From an uncultured Bacteroidota bacterium (GTDB taxonomy: Bacteria; Bacteroidota; Bacteroidia; Chitinophagales; Chitinophagaceae), in NCBI GenBank assembly GCA_903875055.1, contig CAIQUX010000142.1, positions 1 to 38,827 on the forward strand: 38,827 bases of DNA. The letters are read 5' to 3'. Below, one piece after another: positions 1 to 7,710 of the stretch; position 1 is the stretch's first letter; the number at the start of each line of letters is the position of its first letter. The notes beneath the pieces were generated by a model that searched no databases, had not been told where the DNA came from, and was given only the letters and a program-made list of their open reading frames with translations. Position numbers and translations under genes: made by a program.

Positions 1-1
1 C

Positions 2-103
2 ACCATCTACTTCACCGGCCGCAACTCTCAGTATTTCAATACAGCTTCGTTTTGCCGGTTCGTACCTGATGTACTTGATTTTTTCAACAGGCCCTATTTA
101 TAA
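2..103 (+). CDS. C-terminal end of an unidentified protein (partial)
   Basis: The second forward frame is open from the window edge to a TAA at 101-103 and gives 33 residues ending in DFFNRPYL. The composition, rich in Phe, Tyr, Asn and Arg, looks like a real protein end, and the promoter of the next gene lies downstream of the stop. The piece is too short to assign a family. It could be chance, because other frames are also open for part of this stretch. Confidence 0.35.
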   Translation, partial: TIYFTGRNSQYFNTASFCRFVPDVLDFFNRPYL

Positions 104-238
104 ATCACGTGATCATCTATTCTTTTTTATGCTCAAGATGATTCATTTAGGTTGACAACGCGATTGGCAAACCTACTTTCTTCCTTTTACGAGCATTCAT
201 TCACGAAAAAATTATAGATTTATACTGTCATATCGACC

Positions 239-246
239 TAGATTTG
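239..246 (+). promoter_or_regulatory. -7 promoter box of the LytTR regulator gene
   Basis: TAGATTTG matches the Bacteroidota -7 consensus TAnnTTTG and ends 19 bases before the ATG at 266. No clear TTTG is seen at the -33 position; GATTTA is the nearest. The placement fits a short untranslated leader. Confidence 0.5.
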
Positions 247-265
247 TGGCTTCATATTCTCAGAC

Positions 266-964
266 ATGATAAAATGCATTCTTGTTGATGACAATAAAAT
301 GGCCCGCATGGCTTTAACTCAAATCATTGGCCAAATAAAGGATCTGACATTGATTGGAGAATGCGAGACAGCTATGGAAGCTTACAATTTAATACAAAAA
401 GAATCCATCGACTTAATATTTCTGGATATTGAAATGCCAGGAATAACAGGCATTGAATTAGCGGGAAAACTCAAGGACAAAACGACATTCATCATTTACA
501 CAACCGGCAAAACAGAGTATGCGGTAGATGCGTTTGATTTTAACGTTGCCGATTATCTGATCAAACCGATCAGCCTATATCGCTTTTTAGTGGCCATTGA
601 AAAATACAAAGAGCTCAGAAACAGGAAGGCCGAAATAATATCAGCTCCCGAAACCGAATTCTTTTTTATCAAGGACAAAGGTATCCTCAAGAAAATAAGG
701 CTCGATGATATCCTTTATTTCGAGGCAATGGGAGACTATGTCAAGGTTCACGTAAATCAACATGTTTATATGGTTCACAGCACATTGAAGATTATAGAAC
801 AAAAAGTCAGTCCACCCAAATTCCTTCGAGTACACCGTTCTTACGTAATCGCTTTGAACAAGATTGACAGCATTGAGGACGGAATGGTTGTGATTAATAA
901 AAATGGTATTCCTGTAGCAGATGCATACCGGTCAATGTTAAACCAAAAAATAAAACTCCTTTAA
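266..964 (+). CDS. LytTR-family response regulator
   Basis: This is a DNA-binding two-component response regulator of 232 residues, the usual length of the LytR/AlgR family. Residues 1-115 form a receiver domain: acidic pair D8-D9, phospho-acceptor D54 in FLDIEMPG, T79/T80 and K100-P101. Residues about 132-232 form a LytTR DNA-binding domain, recognisable from DDILYFEAMGDYVKVH and FLRVHRSYVI. It probably activates or represses envelope-related genes after phosphorylation. No LytS-type partner kinase is adjacent; the nearest kinase is the hybrid kinase at 2246-4396, which has its own receiver and Hpt, so pairing is only an inference. The ATG at 266 sits 19 bases after a good -7 box. A weak 6-bp hairpin (998-1014) lies downstream. 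Confidence 0.93.
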   Translation: MIKCILVDDNKMARMALTQIIGQIKDLTLIGECETAMEAYNLIQKESIDLIFLDIEMPGITGIELAGKLKDKTTFIIYTTGKTEYAVDAFDFNVADYLIKPISLYRFLVAIEKYKELRNRKAEIISAPETEFFFIKDKGILKKIRLDDILYFEAMGDYVKVHVNQHVYMVHSTLKIIEQKVSPPKFLRVHRSYVIALNKIDSIEDGMVVINKNGIPVADAYRSMLNQKIKLL

Positions 965-1043
965 TCAACGAAGCATTAACCTCATTCGGCTATTTCTTTA
1001 GCCTGCTAGGCTAATAATACAACACAAGGGTCTTCATGTAATG

Positions 1044-1051
1044 TACGTTTG
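1044..1051 (+). promoter_or_regulatory. -7 promoter box of small secreted protein gene 1
   Basis: TACGTTTG matches TAnnTTTG and lies 36 bases before the ATG at 1088. The region between box and ATG is A-rich, as is common for highly expressed Bacteroidota genes. No exact TTTG is present 19-21 bases upstream. Confidence 0.5.
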
Positions 1052-1087
1052 CATTGGAAATAATTCCAAAATTTAAAAAAGAAAAAA

Positions 1088-1327
1088 ATGAAACGTTTAG
1101 TAATCGCCGCTACCGTAGTAGCGATGTTCATCGGAACTTCAGCCTTCGCAGGAGACAAAACTACTGCTCCTCAAACTTCAACCGGTAAAGCTACTACAGA
1201 AAATGTGTTACATGCTGGTAAAAAAACACATAAAAAACATCAATCAAAAAAAGTGAAAAAAGAAGCTGCTCCAAAGCAAACTGCTCCCCAAGCAGCTCCT
1301 GCAAAAGCAGCTCCTGCAAAAAAATAA
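1088..1327 (+). CDS. Small secreted Lys/Ala/Pro-rich protein, function unknown
   Basis: This encodes 79 residues. A clear signal peptide (MKRLVIAATVVAMFIGTSA, then FAG) should be cleaved near residue 22. The mature part is made of Lys, Ala, Thr, Pro, Gln and some His, with a basic patch (KKTHKKHQSKKVKKE) and a C-terminal run of PAKAAPAKK repeats. It has no hydrophobic core and is likely disordered and strongly cationic in the periplasm or outside the cell. It has its own -7 box upstream and a 19-bp perfect hairpin downstream, so it is a single-gene transcript. It resembles the proteins at 1725-2009 and 4577-4996 in size, signal peptide and composition. Binding to nucleic acid, polyphosphate or acidic glycans is conceivable but not shown. 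Confidence 0.8.
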   Translation: MKRLVIAATVVAMFIGTSAFAGDKTTAPQTSTGKATTENVLHAGKKTHKKHQSKKVKKEAAPKQTAPQAAPAKAAPAKK

Positions 1328-1344
1328 CTATGTTTCTGAAACAT

Positions 1345-1386
1345 TGCAAATACAAAAGCCGTCTAAAGACGGCTTTTGTATTTGCA
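1345..1386 (+). terminator. Strong bidirectional-type hairpin terminator
   Basis: A perfect 19-bp stem (1345-1363 with 1368-1386) closes a TAAA loop. The GC-rich core GCCGTC/GACGGC is flanked by A and T runs on the two sides, so it can terminate on either strand. It lies 18 bases after the stop at 1327. Confidence 0.9.
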
Positions 1387-1655
1387 TATATTATATTGAA
1401 ATTTATCTCCAGTTTCTGATCTTCATAACGAAGATTGTGAGGTATTTCTACTAGAGATTTTAAACTTAATTCTTTAACAAGGCAATAATCCTAACCTTGC
1501 GTCCAATTTAACCCTCCATTTAGTCTAGCAACGCAATTCAACAGGACCTGTTTTCATCGCTTACAATGGCCTTATTAACGACAAAATAGCCTCAATTGCC
1601 GAAAATGCGATACAATCACAAATTAGACTGATACCTTTCGTCTTTCTTAGAGAAA
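1387..1655. other. Intergenic stretch with no gene seen
   Basis: No open frame of coding character, no RNA gene and no repeat was recognised between the terminator of the first small secreted gene and the promoter of the second. Confidence 0.6.
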
Positions 1656-1687
1656 TTTGGACAGAAAGAATCTAATAAGTACTTTTG
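1656..1687 (+). promoter_or_regulatory. Promoter of small secreted protein gene 2
   Basis: TTTG at 1656-1659, a 20-base spacer and TACTTTTG at 1680-1687 form a nearly ideal Bacteroidota promoter. The sequence from the -7 box onward (GTACTTTTGAA, then AT-rich) is almost the same as that upstream of the gene at 4577, so the two genes are probably controlled alike. Confidence 0.75.
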
Positions 1688-1724
1688 AATATTCCTTAAC
1701 AATAAAATTTAAAAACTAAAAAAA

Positions 1725-2009
1725 ATGAAAAAAATGATTTTCGCAGTCGCTATCCTGATTGGATTGAACACTGCATCAACAGCCCAAACATCAAAGCCTG
1801 CTGCTCCTGCTCATGCTGGAAAACAAACTGAAGCTACGGCTAAACCAGCTCCTACATCTGACAAGAAAATGCCTTCTAGGGCTACTACGGCCGCAAAACC
1901 TGCTCCAGTAAAGGCAACTGCAAAACCTGCAAAACCTGCATCTGCCGCTTCAAATCAAGCTGAAGGTGGTGCTAAATCAATGCCAGCAAAAGGTGCTCCA
2001 AAAAAATAA
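1725..2009 (+). CDS. Small secreted Ala/Pro/Lys-rich protein, function unknown
   Basis: This encodes 94 residues. The signal peptide MKKMIFAVAILIGLNTASTA ends before Gln-Thr-Ser. The mature protein is almost only Ala, Pro, Lys, Thr and Ser, with KPA-type repeats (PAPVKATAKPAKPAS), and is surely low-complexity. The first 21 residues match those of the protein at 4577-4996 closely (MKKMI..VAILIGL....STAQ), and the promoters are also alike, so these two are paralogues with diverged tails. It is monocistronic: strong promoter upstream and a 16-bp stem terminator starting 15 bases after the stop. It is not a recognised enzyme or structured domain; an envelope or extracellular role is the only inference possible. 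Confidence 0.8.
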   Translation: MKKMIFAVAILIGLNTASTAQTSKPAAPAHAGKQTEATAKPAPTSDKKMPSRATTAAKPAPVKATAKPAKPASAASNQAEGGAKSMPAKGAPKK

Positions 2010-2024
2010 TTTATCCCGTAGATA

Positions 2025-2062
2025 AAATAAAAAAGCTGCCATTTCAGGCAGCTTTTTTATTT
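2025..2062 (+). terminator. Hairpin terminator after small secreted gene 2
   Basis: A 16-bp perfect stem (2025-2040 with 2047-2062) with loop ATTTCA contains the core GCTGCC/GGCAGC, preceded by an A run and followed by TTTTTTATTT. It is a textbook intrinsic terminator. Confidence 0.9.
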
Positions 2063-2079
2063 GTATATAAAGTACTATA

Positions 2080-2146
2080 GGGCATCTCTAAAAACCCTAT
2101 TTTCTTCTAATATCTACTATATTTACTGAGGTTTTAGAGGTGCCCC
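2080..2146. repeat. 67-bp element with imperfect terminal inverted repeats (possible MITE or IS remnant)
   Basis: The left end GGGCATCTCTAAAAACC (2080-2096) and the complement of the right end (GGGGCACCTCTAAAACC, from 2130-2146) agree except for one substitution and one or two length differences. The interior is AT-rich and non-coding. Short non-coding elements with GGGGCACCTCTAAAA-like ends would fit a miniature transposable element or insertion-sequence scar. No target-site duplication is evident and no second copy was seen in the window. Confidence 0.35.
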
Positions 2147-2245
2147 ATTGGCCTACGTATTCCATTAAAGAAAAGTTGCATGATCACAACCAGAATGTAT
2201 TTATCTAATTCTTTGCAATCTCATCTAAATCAATGATAAGACAAC

Positions 2246-4396
2246 ATGAAGTGGACGAAAACAAATATCATATTCCCTTTTTTATTTGCCATTGCACTTG
2301 GTTGCATTCTGGGTTTTCAATTCAATTCTTACAAAAGCATCAAACAACTGATCGGTAGCAATGAAGAATTACTGAACAGAATCAATTACAAGAATCAGTT
2401 CCAATTATTACAAACACATCTAGCTACGTTTGATAAATTAGTACGTGAAGCCGTCATTACCAGAGGAGCGGTTGATGAAAAAGAAATAAGGAATGAAATC
2501 CAGTTAATTGACTCTACCATGAATTATATTGACGATAAACAGGCTTATGATGATGTCAATGATCTGAGCCAAATGCTAGATAGCTTGGTCATTGTTAAAA
2601 TAGCAAACGGAATAGAAATTCTTAATGAATTTGTTGATAGCGGGAAGCAAAAAGCCGAACTTATGGTTTATGACCACAACAAACGAAATACCAATGAAAT
2701 CATTCTTAAAACTATCAAGGATCTGGAAAATCTTTCTGAACAAAAGGTTGAAGCACGAGTAAATGAAATAGACCGTAATGAAAAAAATGCAATACGAGCG
2801 AATATCGTGATCGCAATCGGCGCTTGCCTTTTCTTGTTGCTTGCCCTCATCTATATATTTTATAAGATCATTCAGCAGCAATCCCTCATTCACGAACTCA
2901 ACCTTTCAAAAGAAAAGGAAGAGAAATCCTCCAAAATCAAAGATGATTTCCTTGCCAATATGAGCCATGAAATAAGGACCCCCTTGAATGCCATTTTAGG
3001 CTTCACAAAGCTGCTTGAAAAGGAAAATCTAGATGAAAAATCAGCCAAATTTGTCTCGACTATAAAGACGTCAGGCGAACATCTGATGGTTATAATCGAT
3101 GAAATTTTGAATATCGCAAAATTAGAGGCCGGAATGATTCTGATTGAGCATGCCCCATTCAACCTGGTTGACCTGATTAGAACGATTGAACACAGCTTCA
3201 AAGAACGAATCGAGGATAAAGGCATTGTTTTCGAAATACACTACCCTGAAAGCAATATTTCAATTATCAAAGGGGACGAATTTCGGTTAACGCAAATACT
3301 GAATAACCTCCTTAGCAATGCTTTGAAGTTCACTACGAAAGGTAGCATCGTGTTACGGATAAGAGGCACTTTCAATACCCCTGATCATTGCCTAATTGCA
3401 TTCATTATCTCAGATACAGGTATCGGTATTACCAAAGAGAAGATGAAAACGATCTTTGACCGTTTTGAACAAGGAGATCCCCATATTACCAGAAAATATG
3501 GCGGGACTGGATTAGGGCTTTCGATAGTAAAGCAATTAGTCGAGCTTCAGAACGGTGATATACGCATAGAAAGTGAACAAGGCATAGGCAGCACATTCAC
3601 AATCGAACTTCCTTTTGAATTACCGGTGGCAGCTTCACAGGAATCAATGGCGGTTCCAAAGGAACCAGATATTCAATTCGCCGCACCAGTTCGGGTGCTG
3701 ATTGTTGAAGACAATAAAATTAACCAGCAATTATTGTTACACTGGTTAAGAGATAAGAATATTCAGTACTCAATTGCCGAAAATGGTTTTGATGCTCTCG
3801 AAATGATATCAATGGAATCCTTTGATATAATACTGATGGATATTCAGATGCCTGAAATGGATGGTTATGAAGTCACCACCCGTATTCGAAATGAATTAAA
3901 AAGTTCAGTGCCGATAATTGCCATGACTGCACATGCCTTGGACTCAGAGAAGGAGAAATGCATCACCAGTGGAATGAATGACTATTTATCGAAGCCTATT
4001 TTAGAAACAGATTTTTTTTTGATGCTTGCCAAATATTCCGGTGAGCTACCAAAAGAAACTTTAGTAAATGAATCCTATTTACGTGAACTCAGCCACGGAA
4101 ATCAACAATTTGTTAAGGATTTACTGCAACAATTTCTTATTCAAGCCCCCGAGGAGCTTGTAGACCTTCATGAAGCATATAAAATGAATGATAAACAAAA
4201 AATGAACTTTGTCGCTCATAGCATGAAGACAACCTTCAGTTATCTCGGTATATCCAAAACACATCTGAATACGTTTGAACGTATAGAAAACGCTGAATCT
4301 TTGTCGACTGCGGGACCTTGGATAAAAATCGCTGCCAAGCTTAGCAGACAAGCTGAAGATCAATGTCGTCGTCTGTTAGAAAAAATGAAGCCGTAA
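2246..4396 (+). CDS. Hybrid sensor histidine kinase with receiver and Hpt domains
   Basis: This is a 716-residue membrane phosphorelay kinase. In order: TM1 (about 8-25), a periplasmic mostly helical sensor region (26-180, CHASE3-like in appearance), TM2 (about 184-207), a linking coiled coil (210-235), HisKA with phospho-acceptor H241 in NMSHEIRTPLNAILGF, and HATPase with N box NNLLSNALKF (353-362), D390 in SDTGIG and G box GTGLGLS (420-426). Then come a receiver (about 482-595; E488-D489, D532 in MDIQMPEMDG, T561, K583-P584) and a C-terminal Hpt domain with H658 in AHSMKTT. All catalytic residues are present, so the enzyme should run a His-Asp-His relay to an unlinked regulator. The LytTR protein at 266-964 is the nearest candidate, but two monocistronic genes separate them. 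Start at ATG 2246; no clear promoter box was found. Confidence 0.95.
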   Translation: MKWTKTNIIFPFLFAIALGCILGFQFNSYKSIKQLIGSNEELLNRINYKNQFQLLQTHLATFDKLVREAVITRGAVDEKEIRNEIQLIDSTMNYIDDKQAYDDVNDLSQMLDSLVIVKIANGIEILNEFVDSGKQKAELMVYDHNKRNTNEIILKTIKDLENLSEQKVEARVNEIDRNEKNAIRANIVIAIGACLFLLLALIYIFYKIIQQQSLIHELNLSKEKEEKSSKIKDDFLANMSHEIRTPLNAILGFTKLLEKENLDEKSAKFVSTIKTSGEHLMVIIDEILNIAKLEAGMILIEHAPFNLVDLIRTIEHSFKERIEDKGIVFEIHYPESNISIIKGDEFRLTQILNNLLSNALKFTTKGSIVLRIRGTFNTPDHCLIAFIISDTGIGITKEKMKTIFDRFEQGDPHITRKYGGTGLGLSIVKQLVELQNGDIRIESEQGIGSTFTIELPFELPVAASQESMAVPKEPDIQFAAPVRVLIVEDNKINQQLLLHWLRDKNIQYSIAENGFDALEMISMESFDIILMDIQMPEMDGYEVTTRIRNELKSSVPIIAMTAHALDSEKEKCITSGMNDYLSKPILETDFFLMLAKYSGELPKETLVNESYLRELSHGNQQFVKDLLQQFLIQAPEELVDLHEAYKMNDKQKMNFVAHSMKTTFSYLGISKTHLNTFERIENAESLSTAGPWIKIAAKLSRQAEDQCRRLLEKMKP

Positions 4397-4535
4397 TTTC
4401 TATAAATTATTGGTCATGCCCAGACTTATCTGGCCCATTTCAATATACTTGTTTCTTCAACGTTTAGAAATGCCTTGTCATCGATTAATTGGCAAGAATC
4501 ATCTAATTCGGGTAGTGTACATAAAAAGGACATTG

Positions 4536-4543
4536 TACTTTTG
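4536..4543 (+). promoter_or_regulatory. -7 promoter box of small secreted protein gene 3
   Basis: TACTTTTG, 33 bases before the ATG at 4577. GTACTTTTGAA and the following AT-rich leader repeat the pattern upstream of 1725. The -33 TTTG is not evident. Confidence 0.55.
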
Positions 4544-4576
4544 AACATCCTTTAATAACAACTAAAAATATAAAAA

Positions 4577-4996
4577 ATGAAAAAAATGATTTTGTCTGTA
4601 GCTATCTTAATCGGATTACAGTTCGTTTCAACAGCACAGGCCGGGAAACAAGCAACTCCTACCACCAAACCAGCAGCAGCGACTGTTAAGCAAGCAACAA
4701 AAACTACAGACAAAGCAGCCACTGACACCAAAAAGGTAACGGGTGATGCAAAACAAGCAATAAAAACAGGAGCCGCAAAAACTACAGACAAAGCAGCTAC
4801 TGACACCAAAAAGGCAGCAAACGATGTTAAGCAATCAACAAAAAATGAGGCGACAAAAGCAGCAGTAAACGCGGACAAAACAACTTCAAATACAGTTCCT
4901 TTGAAAAAAGACGGAACACCTGATAAACGTTATAAAGAAGCAAAACCTTTGAAAAAAGACGGAACACCTGATATGCGATACAAGCAGAATAAGTAG
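4577..4996 (+). CDS. Secreted Lys/Ala/Thr-rich repeat protein, function unknown
   Basis: This encodes 139 residues. The signal peptide MKKMILSVAILIGLQFVSTA is followed by Gln-Ala. Residues about 22-105 are amphipathic Lys/Ala/Thr/Asp repeats, with one 26-residue block duplicated (KTTDKAATDTKK twice); this recalls LEA-type or other helix-on-demand proteins. The C-terminal 32 residues hold two copies of PLKKDGTPDxRYK. From memory, a KDGTPDxRYK-like motif occurs at the ends of small exported Bacteroidota proteins of unknown role. It is a paralogue of the 1725-2009 product by signal peptide and promoter. It is monocistronic, with a -7 box upstream and a terminator downstream. The repeats make length variation by recombination likely. 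Confidence 0.82.
   Translation: MKKMILSVAILIGLQFVSTAQAGKQATPTTKPAAATVKQATKTTDKAATDTKKVTGDAKQAIKTGAAKTTDKAATDTKKAANDVKQSTKNEATKAAVNADKTTSNTVPLKKDGTPDKRYKEAKPLKKDGTPDMRYKQNK
4700..4817 (+). repeat. Two copies of a ~40-bp direct repeat, period 78 bp
   Basis: AAACTACAGACAAAGCAGC followed by a near-identical tail occurs at about 4701 and again at about 4779. The copies differ by a synonymous C/T change and near the end. They lie in frame inside the secreted repeat protein gene and encode the duplicated KTTDKAATDTKK block. Confidence 0.8.
4898..4973 (+). repeat. Two copies of a 28-bp direct repeat, period 48 bp
   Basis: An identical 28-base sequence beginning CCTTTGAAAAAAGACGG occurs at 4898-4925 and 4946-4973. 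It encodes the repeated PLKKDGTPD motif at the end of the secreted protein. Exact identity at DNA level points to recent duplication or gene conversion. Confidence 0.88.
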
Positions 4997-5023
4997 TTTT
5001 ATTCGCCAGAAAAAGTAAAGAAT

Positions 5024-5053
5024 GCCCTTAATCCCCCAATAAGGGCCTTTTTT
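5024..5053 (+). terminator. Intrinsic terminator after secreted gene 3
   Basis: The stem GCCCTTA (5024-5030) pairs with TAAGGGC (5040-5046) around a C-rich loop and is followed by CTTTTTT. It lies 27 bases after the stop codon. Confidence 0.8.
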
Positions 5054-5238
5054 AAATATGTATGCAAACACTACATTACTAAATTTAAATTGCCAGATAA
5101 TCCGCTCGTTCACTATCTTACTCTCTGTTATTAGTAGTTGCCGCCCATCCATTATAATCCTTTTTGTACTCTCTATATTTTGCCACGGATGAGGTATTAG
5201 CGACAATTCTTCATTTATTTAATTTATTGCTAAAAAGT

Positions 5239-6534
5239 ATGAAACTGTACTTAAATCATAAGGTCGCAATGATGCTGTTTGTTGCAAGCCTTTCTGGTAA
5301 CATTCAGACATCAGATGCACAGTCGGCATCACGTGACACGCTTCAAATCAATTTACGAGAAGCCGAAAAAATCGTGCTTGACAAGAATCTGTCAGCCCTT
5401 GCTGCCAGATACAACATAGATGCCAACAAAGCCCTTGTACGGCAGGCTAAACTCTGGGACAATCCGGTATTGAACACAGATCAGAACATTTATGACGGCA
5501 AATTCTTCCGGCATGATGCCTCTGGCGGACAGGTATACGTTCAAGTCATGCAGCTGATACATACGGCAGGTAAGCTTAACAAAGCAGCGCAATTGGCATT
5601 GGATAATACGACCCTTTCAGAAATTCAATTCGATGAATTGATGCGCACATTGCGATATACTGTCCGAAATGATCTTGAAGAAGCCAGTCATTTACTAAAA
5701 ATTAAAAACGTATACAATTCTGAAATTTTAGAGGTTGAAAAACTGGTCAAAGGTATGGATGAAGCATTCAAGACCGGTGATATCGCACTGAAGGATAATA
5801 TCCGCGTGAAAGCATTACTATTCAGCCTGCAAAATGAATCCAATATCACCGAATCTCAACTGATTCAATTGCAACTTGAAATCAGAACCTTGCTACAAAC
5901 AAATGAAAACATCTTTATTAAACCGGTATTATCCTACAAGTTTGGAGAACTCACCAAAGCAGAGCTGTCTGCATTAGATTCATTGAAACATACCGCATTG
6001 GAATGCAGAACCGATATAAGAATGGCGAATGCTTCACTTGAATATCAGAATCATAATTTAATCTATCAGAGGTCCTTGGCCAAACCAGATGTAAGTGCAG
6101 GAATTGAATATGACAGGTTAAGCAGTTATGCCCCTAATTATTTTGGATTGGCCCTCTCAATACCACTTCCCGTTTTCAACCGAAATCAAGGGAATATCAA
6201 AGCCGCGCAATTTTCTGTCAAATCACAGCAGGCGCTGAGCAATCAAGTGAAAAGTAATGTAGAGAATGAGGTTTTGACAGCCTACAAAAAGGTTTTATTC
6301 CAGCAGCATATCAATAATGAAGCCCAACTGGAATTCAGCAAAGATTATGATAAGTTGTTTCAGAACATGCTCAACAGTTACAAGGAAAGACAATTGGGGC
6401 TTCTGGAGTTTATCGATTTCATGGATGCCTATAAAGACACCAAATTGAAATTAACCGATCAGCATCACGAACTTATTAAGTCAATTGAAGAGCTGAACTA
6501 TGCTATTGGAAAAGATATCATCAACATAAACTAA
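5239..6534 (+). CDS. TolC-family outer membrane efflux protein of metal RND system 1
   Basis: This is the outer membrane channel of a CzcCBA-like pump, 431 residues from ATG 5239. I reject the upstream TTG at 5164 because only the 5239 start places a signal peptide (MKLYLNHKVAMMLFVASLSG, cleavage near the DAQS that follows) at the N terminus. The mature part has two TolC-like helical halves with long heptad stretches, such as EIQFDELMRTLRYTVRNDLE and the QGNIKAAQF region near its C-terminal half. The gene is first in an operon with adaptor (20-base gap) and CzcA-type pump (43-base gap). Promoter elements in 5160-5190 are imperfect (TATATTTTG has one base too many). The substrate is inferred from the pump to be a divalent metal; the channel itself gives no clue. 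Confidence 0.9.
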   Translation: MKLYLNHKVAMMLFVASLSGNIQTSDAQSASRDTLQINLREAEKIVLDKNLSALAARYNIDANKALVRQAKLWDNPVLNTDQNIYDGKFFRHDASGGQVYVQVMQLIHTAGKLNKAAQLALDNTTLSEIQFDELMRTLRYTVRNDLEEASHLLKIKNVYNSEILEVEKLVKGMDEAFKTGDIALKDNIRVKALLFSLQNESNITESQLIQLQLEIRTLLQTNENIFIKPVLSYKFGELTKAELSALDSLKHTALECRTDIRMANASLEYQNHNLIYQRSLAKPDVSAGIEYDRLSSYAPNYFGLALSIPLPVFNRNQGNIKAAQFSVKSQQALSNQVKSNVENEVLTAYKKVLFQQHINNEAQLEFSKDYDKLFQNMLNSYKERQLGLLEFIDFMDAYKDTKLKLTDQHHELIKSIEELNYAIGKDIININ

Positions 6535-6554
6535 GAAAATAAATTAGGGACAAA

Positions 6555-7667
6555 ATGAATAAGATCAGATTGTTTAATTCACTGGCGGCCGTCATGGTGT
6601 TTTCATTGGCATGCCATTCATCTAAAGATGAAAATGTAGAAAGCAAAAAGCAACCGATATGTCTGAGTGATACCATGATAAAAATGGTGCGTATAGATAG
6701 TGCAACATACAATCAGGTTAGCGACGAATTAAAGTTGAGTGGTGAAGTAAATTTCGATGAAAACAAAGTGGTGAAAGTGTTTCCTATCAGCAGCGGACAA
6801 ATAGTAAGTGTCAATGTATCCTTGGGTGATTATGTAAAGGCCGGGCAGACATTGGCCACAATTCGAAGCGCAGACATTGCTGGTAATTACGCTGATCTTT
6901 CTGGTGCGAATTCGGATATAGCTGTTGCTAAACGTCAAATGGAAAATCAGGAACACTTGTTTAAGAACGGTATCGGTAGCGAAAGAGATTATCTCGAATC
7001 GAAGGAATTATATCAGAAAGCCCTCAGTAATTCGTCGAAGATCAAGGATCAGATTAGTATCAATGGCGGAGGTCATACTGCCGCTAACGGTACCTATACC
7101 GTTGCCGCACCTCGAAGCGGATATATCGTCAGTAAAAATATTAACCAAGGTAATTTTATCCGGAGCGACAACAATACTGAAATGTTTACGATTGGTGACA
7201 TTCAAGATGTATGGATCTGGGCCAATGTATATGAAACCGATATTTCTAAAATAAAACCCGGATACGAGGCAAAAGTCACGACACTGGCTTATCCGGATAA
7301 GGTATTCAACGGCAAAGTTGACATCGTCAATAACGTGCTTGATCCTGTGACGAAAGTTATGAAAGTAAAAGTCGCTGTTCAAAATCTTAATGGTTTATTG
7401 AAACCTGAAATGTTTGCCAATATCACGATTGAAAATAAGGAAGGGATACAAGCCGTTTCGATACCGGCAGCTGCCCTTATCAATGAAGATGGCAAAAGCT
7501 ATGTAGTTCAGTACAATAATCGATGCGATTTGAAAATAAAAGAAGTTTCCATCCTCAAGATTTCAAGTGATAAAGCCTTTATCAAAACTGGATTCAATGC
7601 CGGGGATAAATTAATCGTAGGTAATCAGATATTATTATTCAGACAGATCCAGGAAGCAGGAAATTAA
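6555..7667 (+). CDS. Periplasmic adaptor (membrane fusion) lipoprotein of metal RND system 1, CzcB-like
   Basis: 370 residues. The lipobox SLAC places the lipidated Cys at 20, so it should be anchored by lipid in the inner membrane. Order: first lipoyl half (about 78-104; VSVNVSLGDYVKAGQTLATI), alpha-helical hairpin (about 107-166), second lipoyl half (about 181-212; GYIVSKNINQGNFI), beta-barrel domain (about 215-300) and a membrane-proximal domain ending at 370. This is the usual CzcB/CusB arrangement without the extra metal-binding N-terminal or C-terminal domain of some family members. It links the pump at 7711 to the channel at 5239. Co-transcribed with both. Confidence 0.93.
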   Translation: MNKIRLFNSLAAVMVFSLACHSSKDENVESKKQPICLSDTMIKMVRIDSATYNQVSDELKLSGEVNFDENKVVKVFPISSGQIVSVNVSLGDYVKAGQTLATIRSADIAGNYADLSGANSDIAVAKRQMENQEHLFKNGIGSERDYLESKELYQKALSNSSKIKDQISINGGGHTAANGTYTVAAPRSGYIVSKNINQGNFIRSDNNTEMFTIGDIQDVWIWANVYETDISKIKPGYEAKVTTLAYPDKVFNGKVDIVNNVLDPVTKVMKVKVAVQNLNGLLKPEMFANITIENKEGIQAVSIPAAALINEDGKSYVVQYNNRCDLKIKEVSILKISSDKAFIKTGFNAGDKLIVGNQILLFRQIQEAGN

Positions 7668-7710
7668 TCGACACTTACTTTACTAATCGTTTTAAAAGTC
7701 TTTCAATAAA

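Noticed and set aside
998-1014. Hairpin TTAGCC-TGCTA-GGCTAA after the LytTR gene as a terminator
   Set aside because: Six-base stem without a following T run; too weak to annotate.
4420-4433. Hairpin CCAGA-CTTA-TCTGG after the hybrid kinase as a terminator
   Set aside because: Five-base stem and no T tract.
5164-5238. Upstream extension of the TolC-like gene from TTG 5164
   Set aside because: It adds 25 residues before a complete signal peptide; the ATG at 5239 is the natural start.
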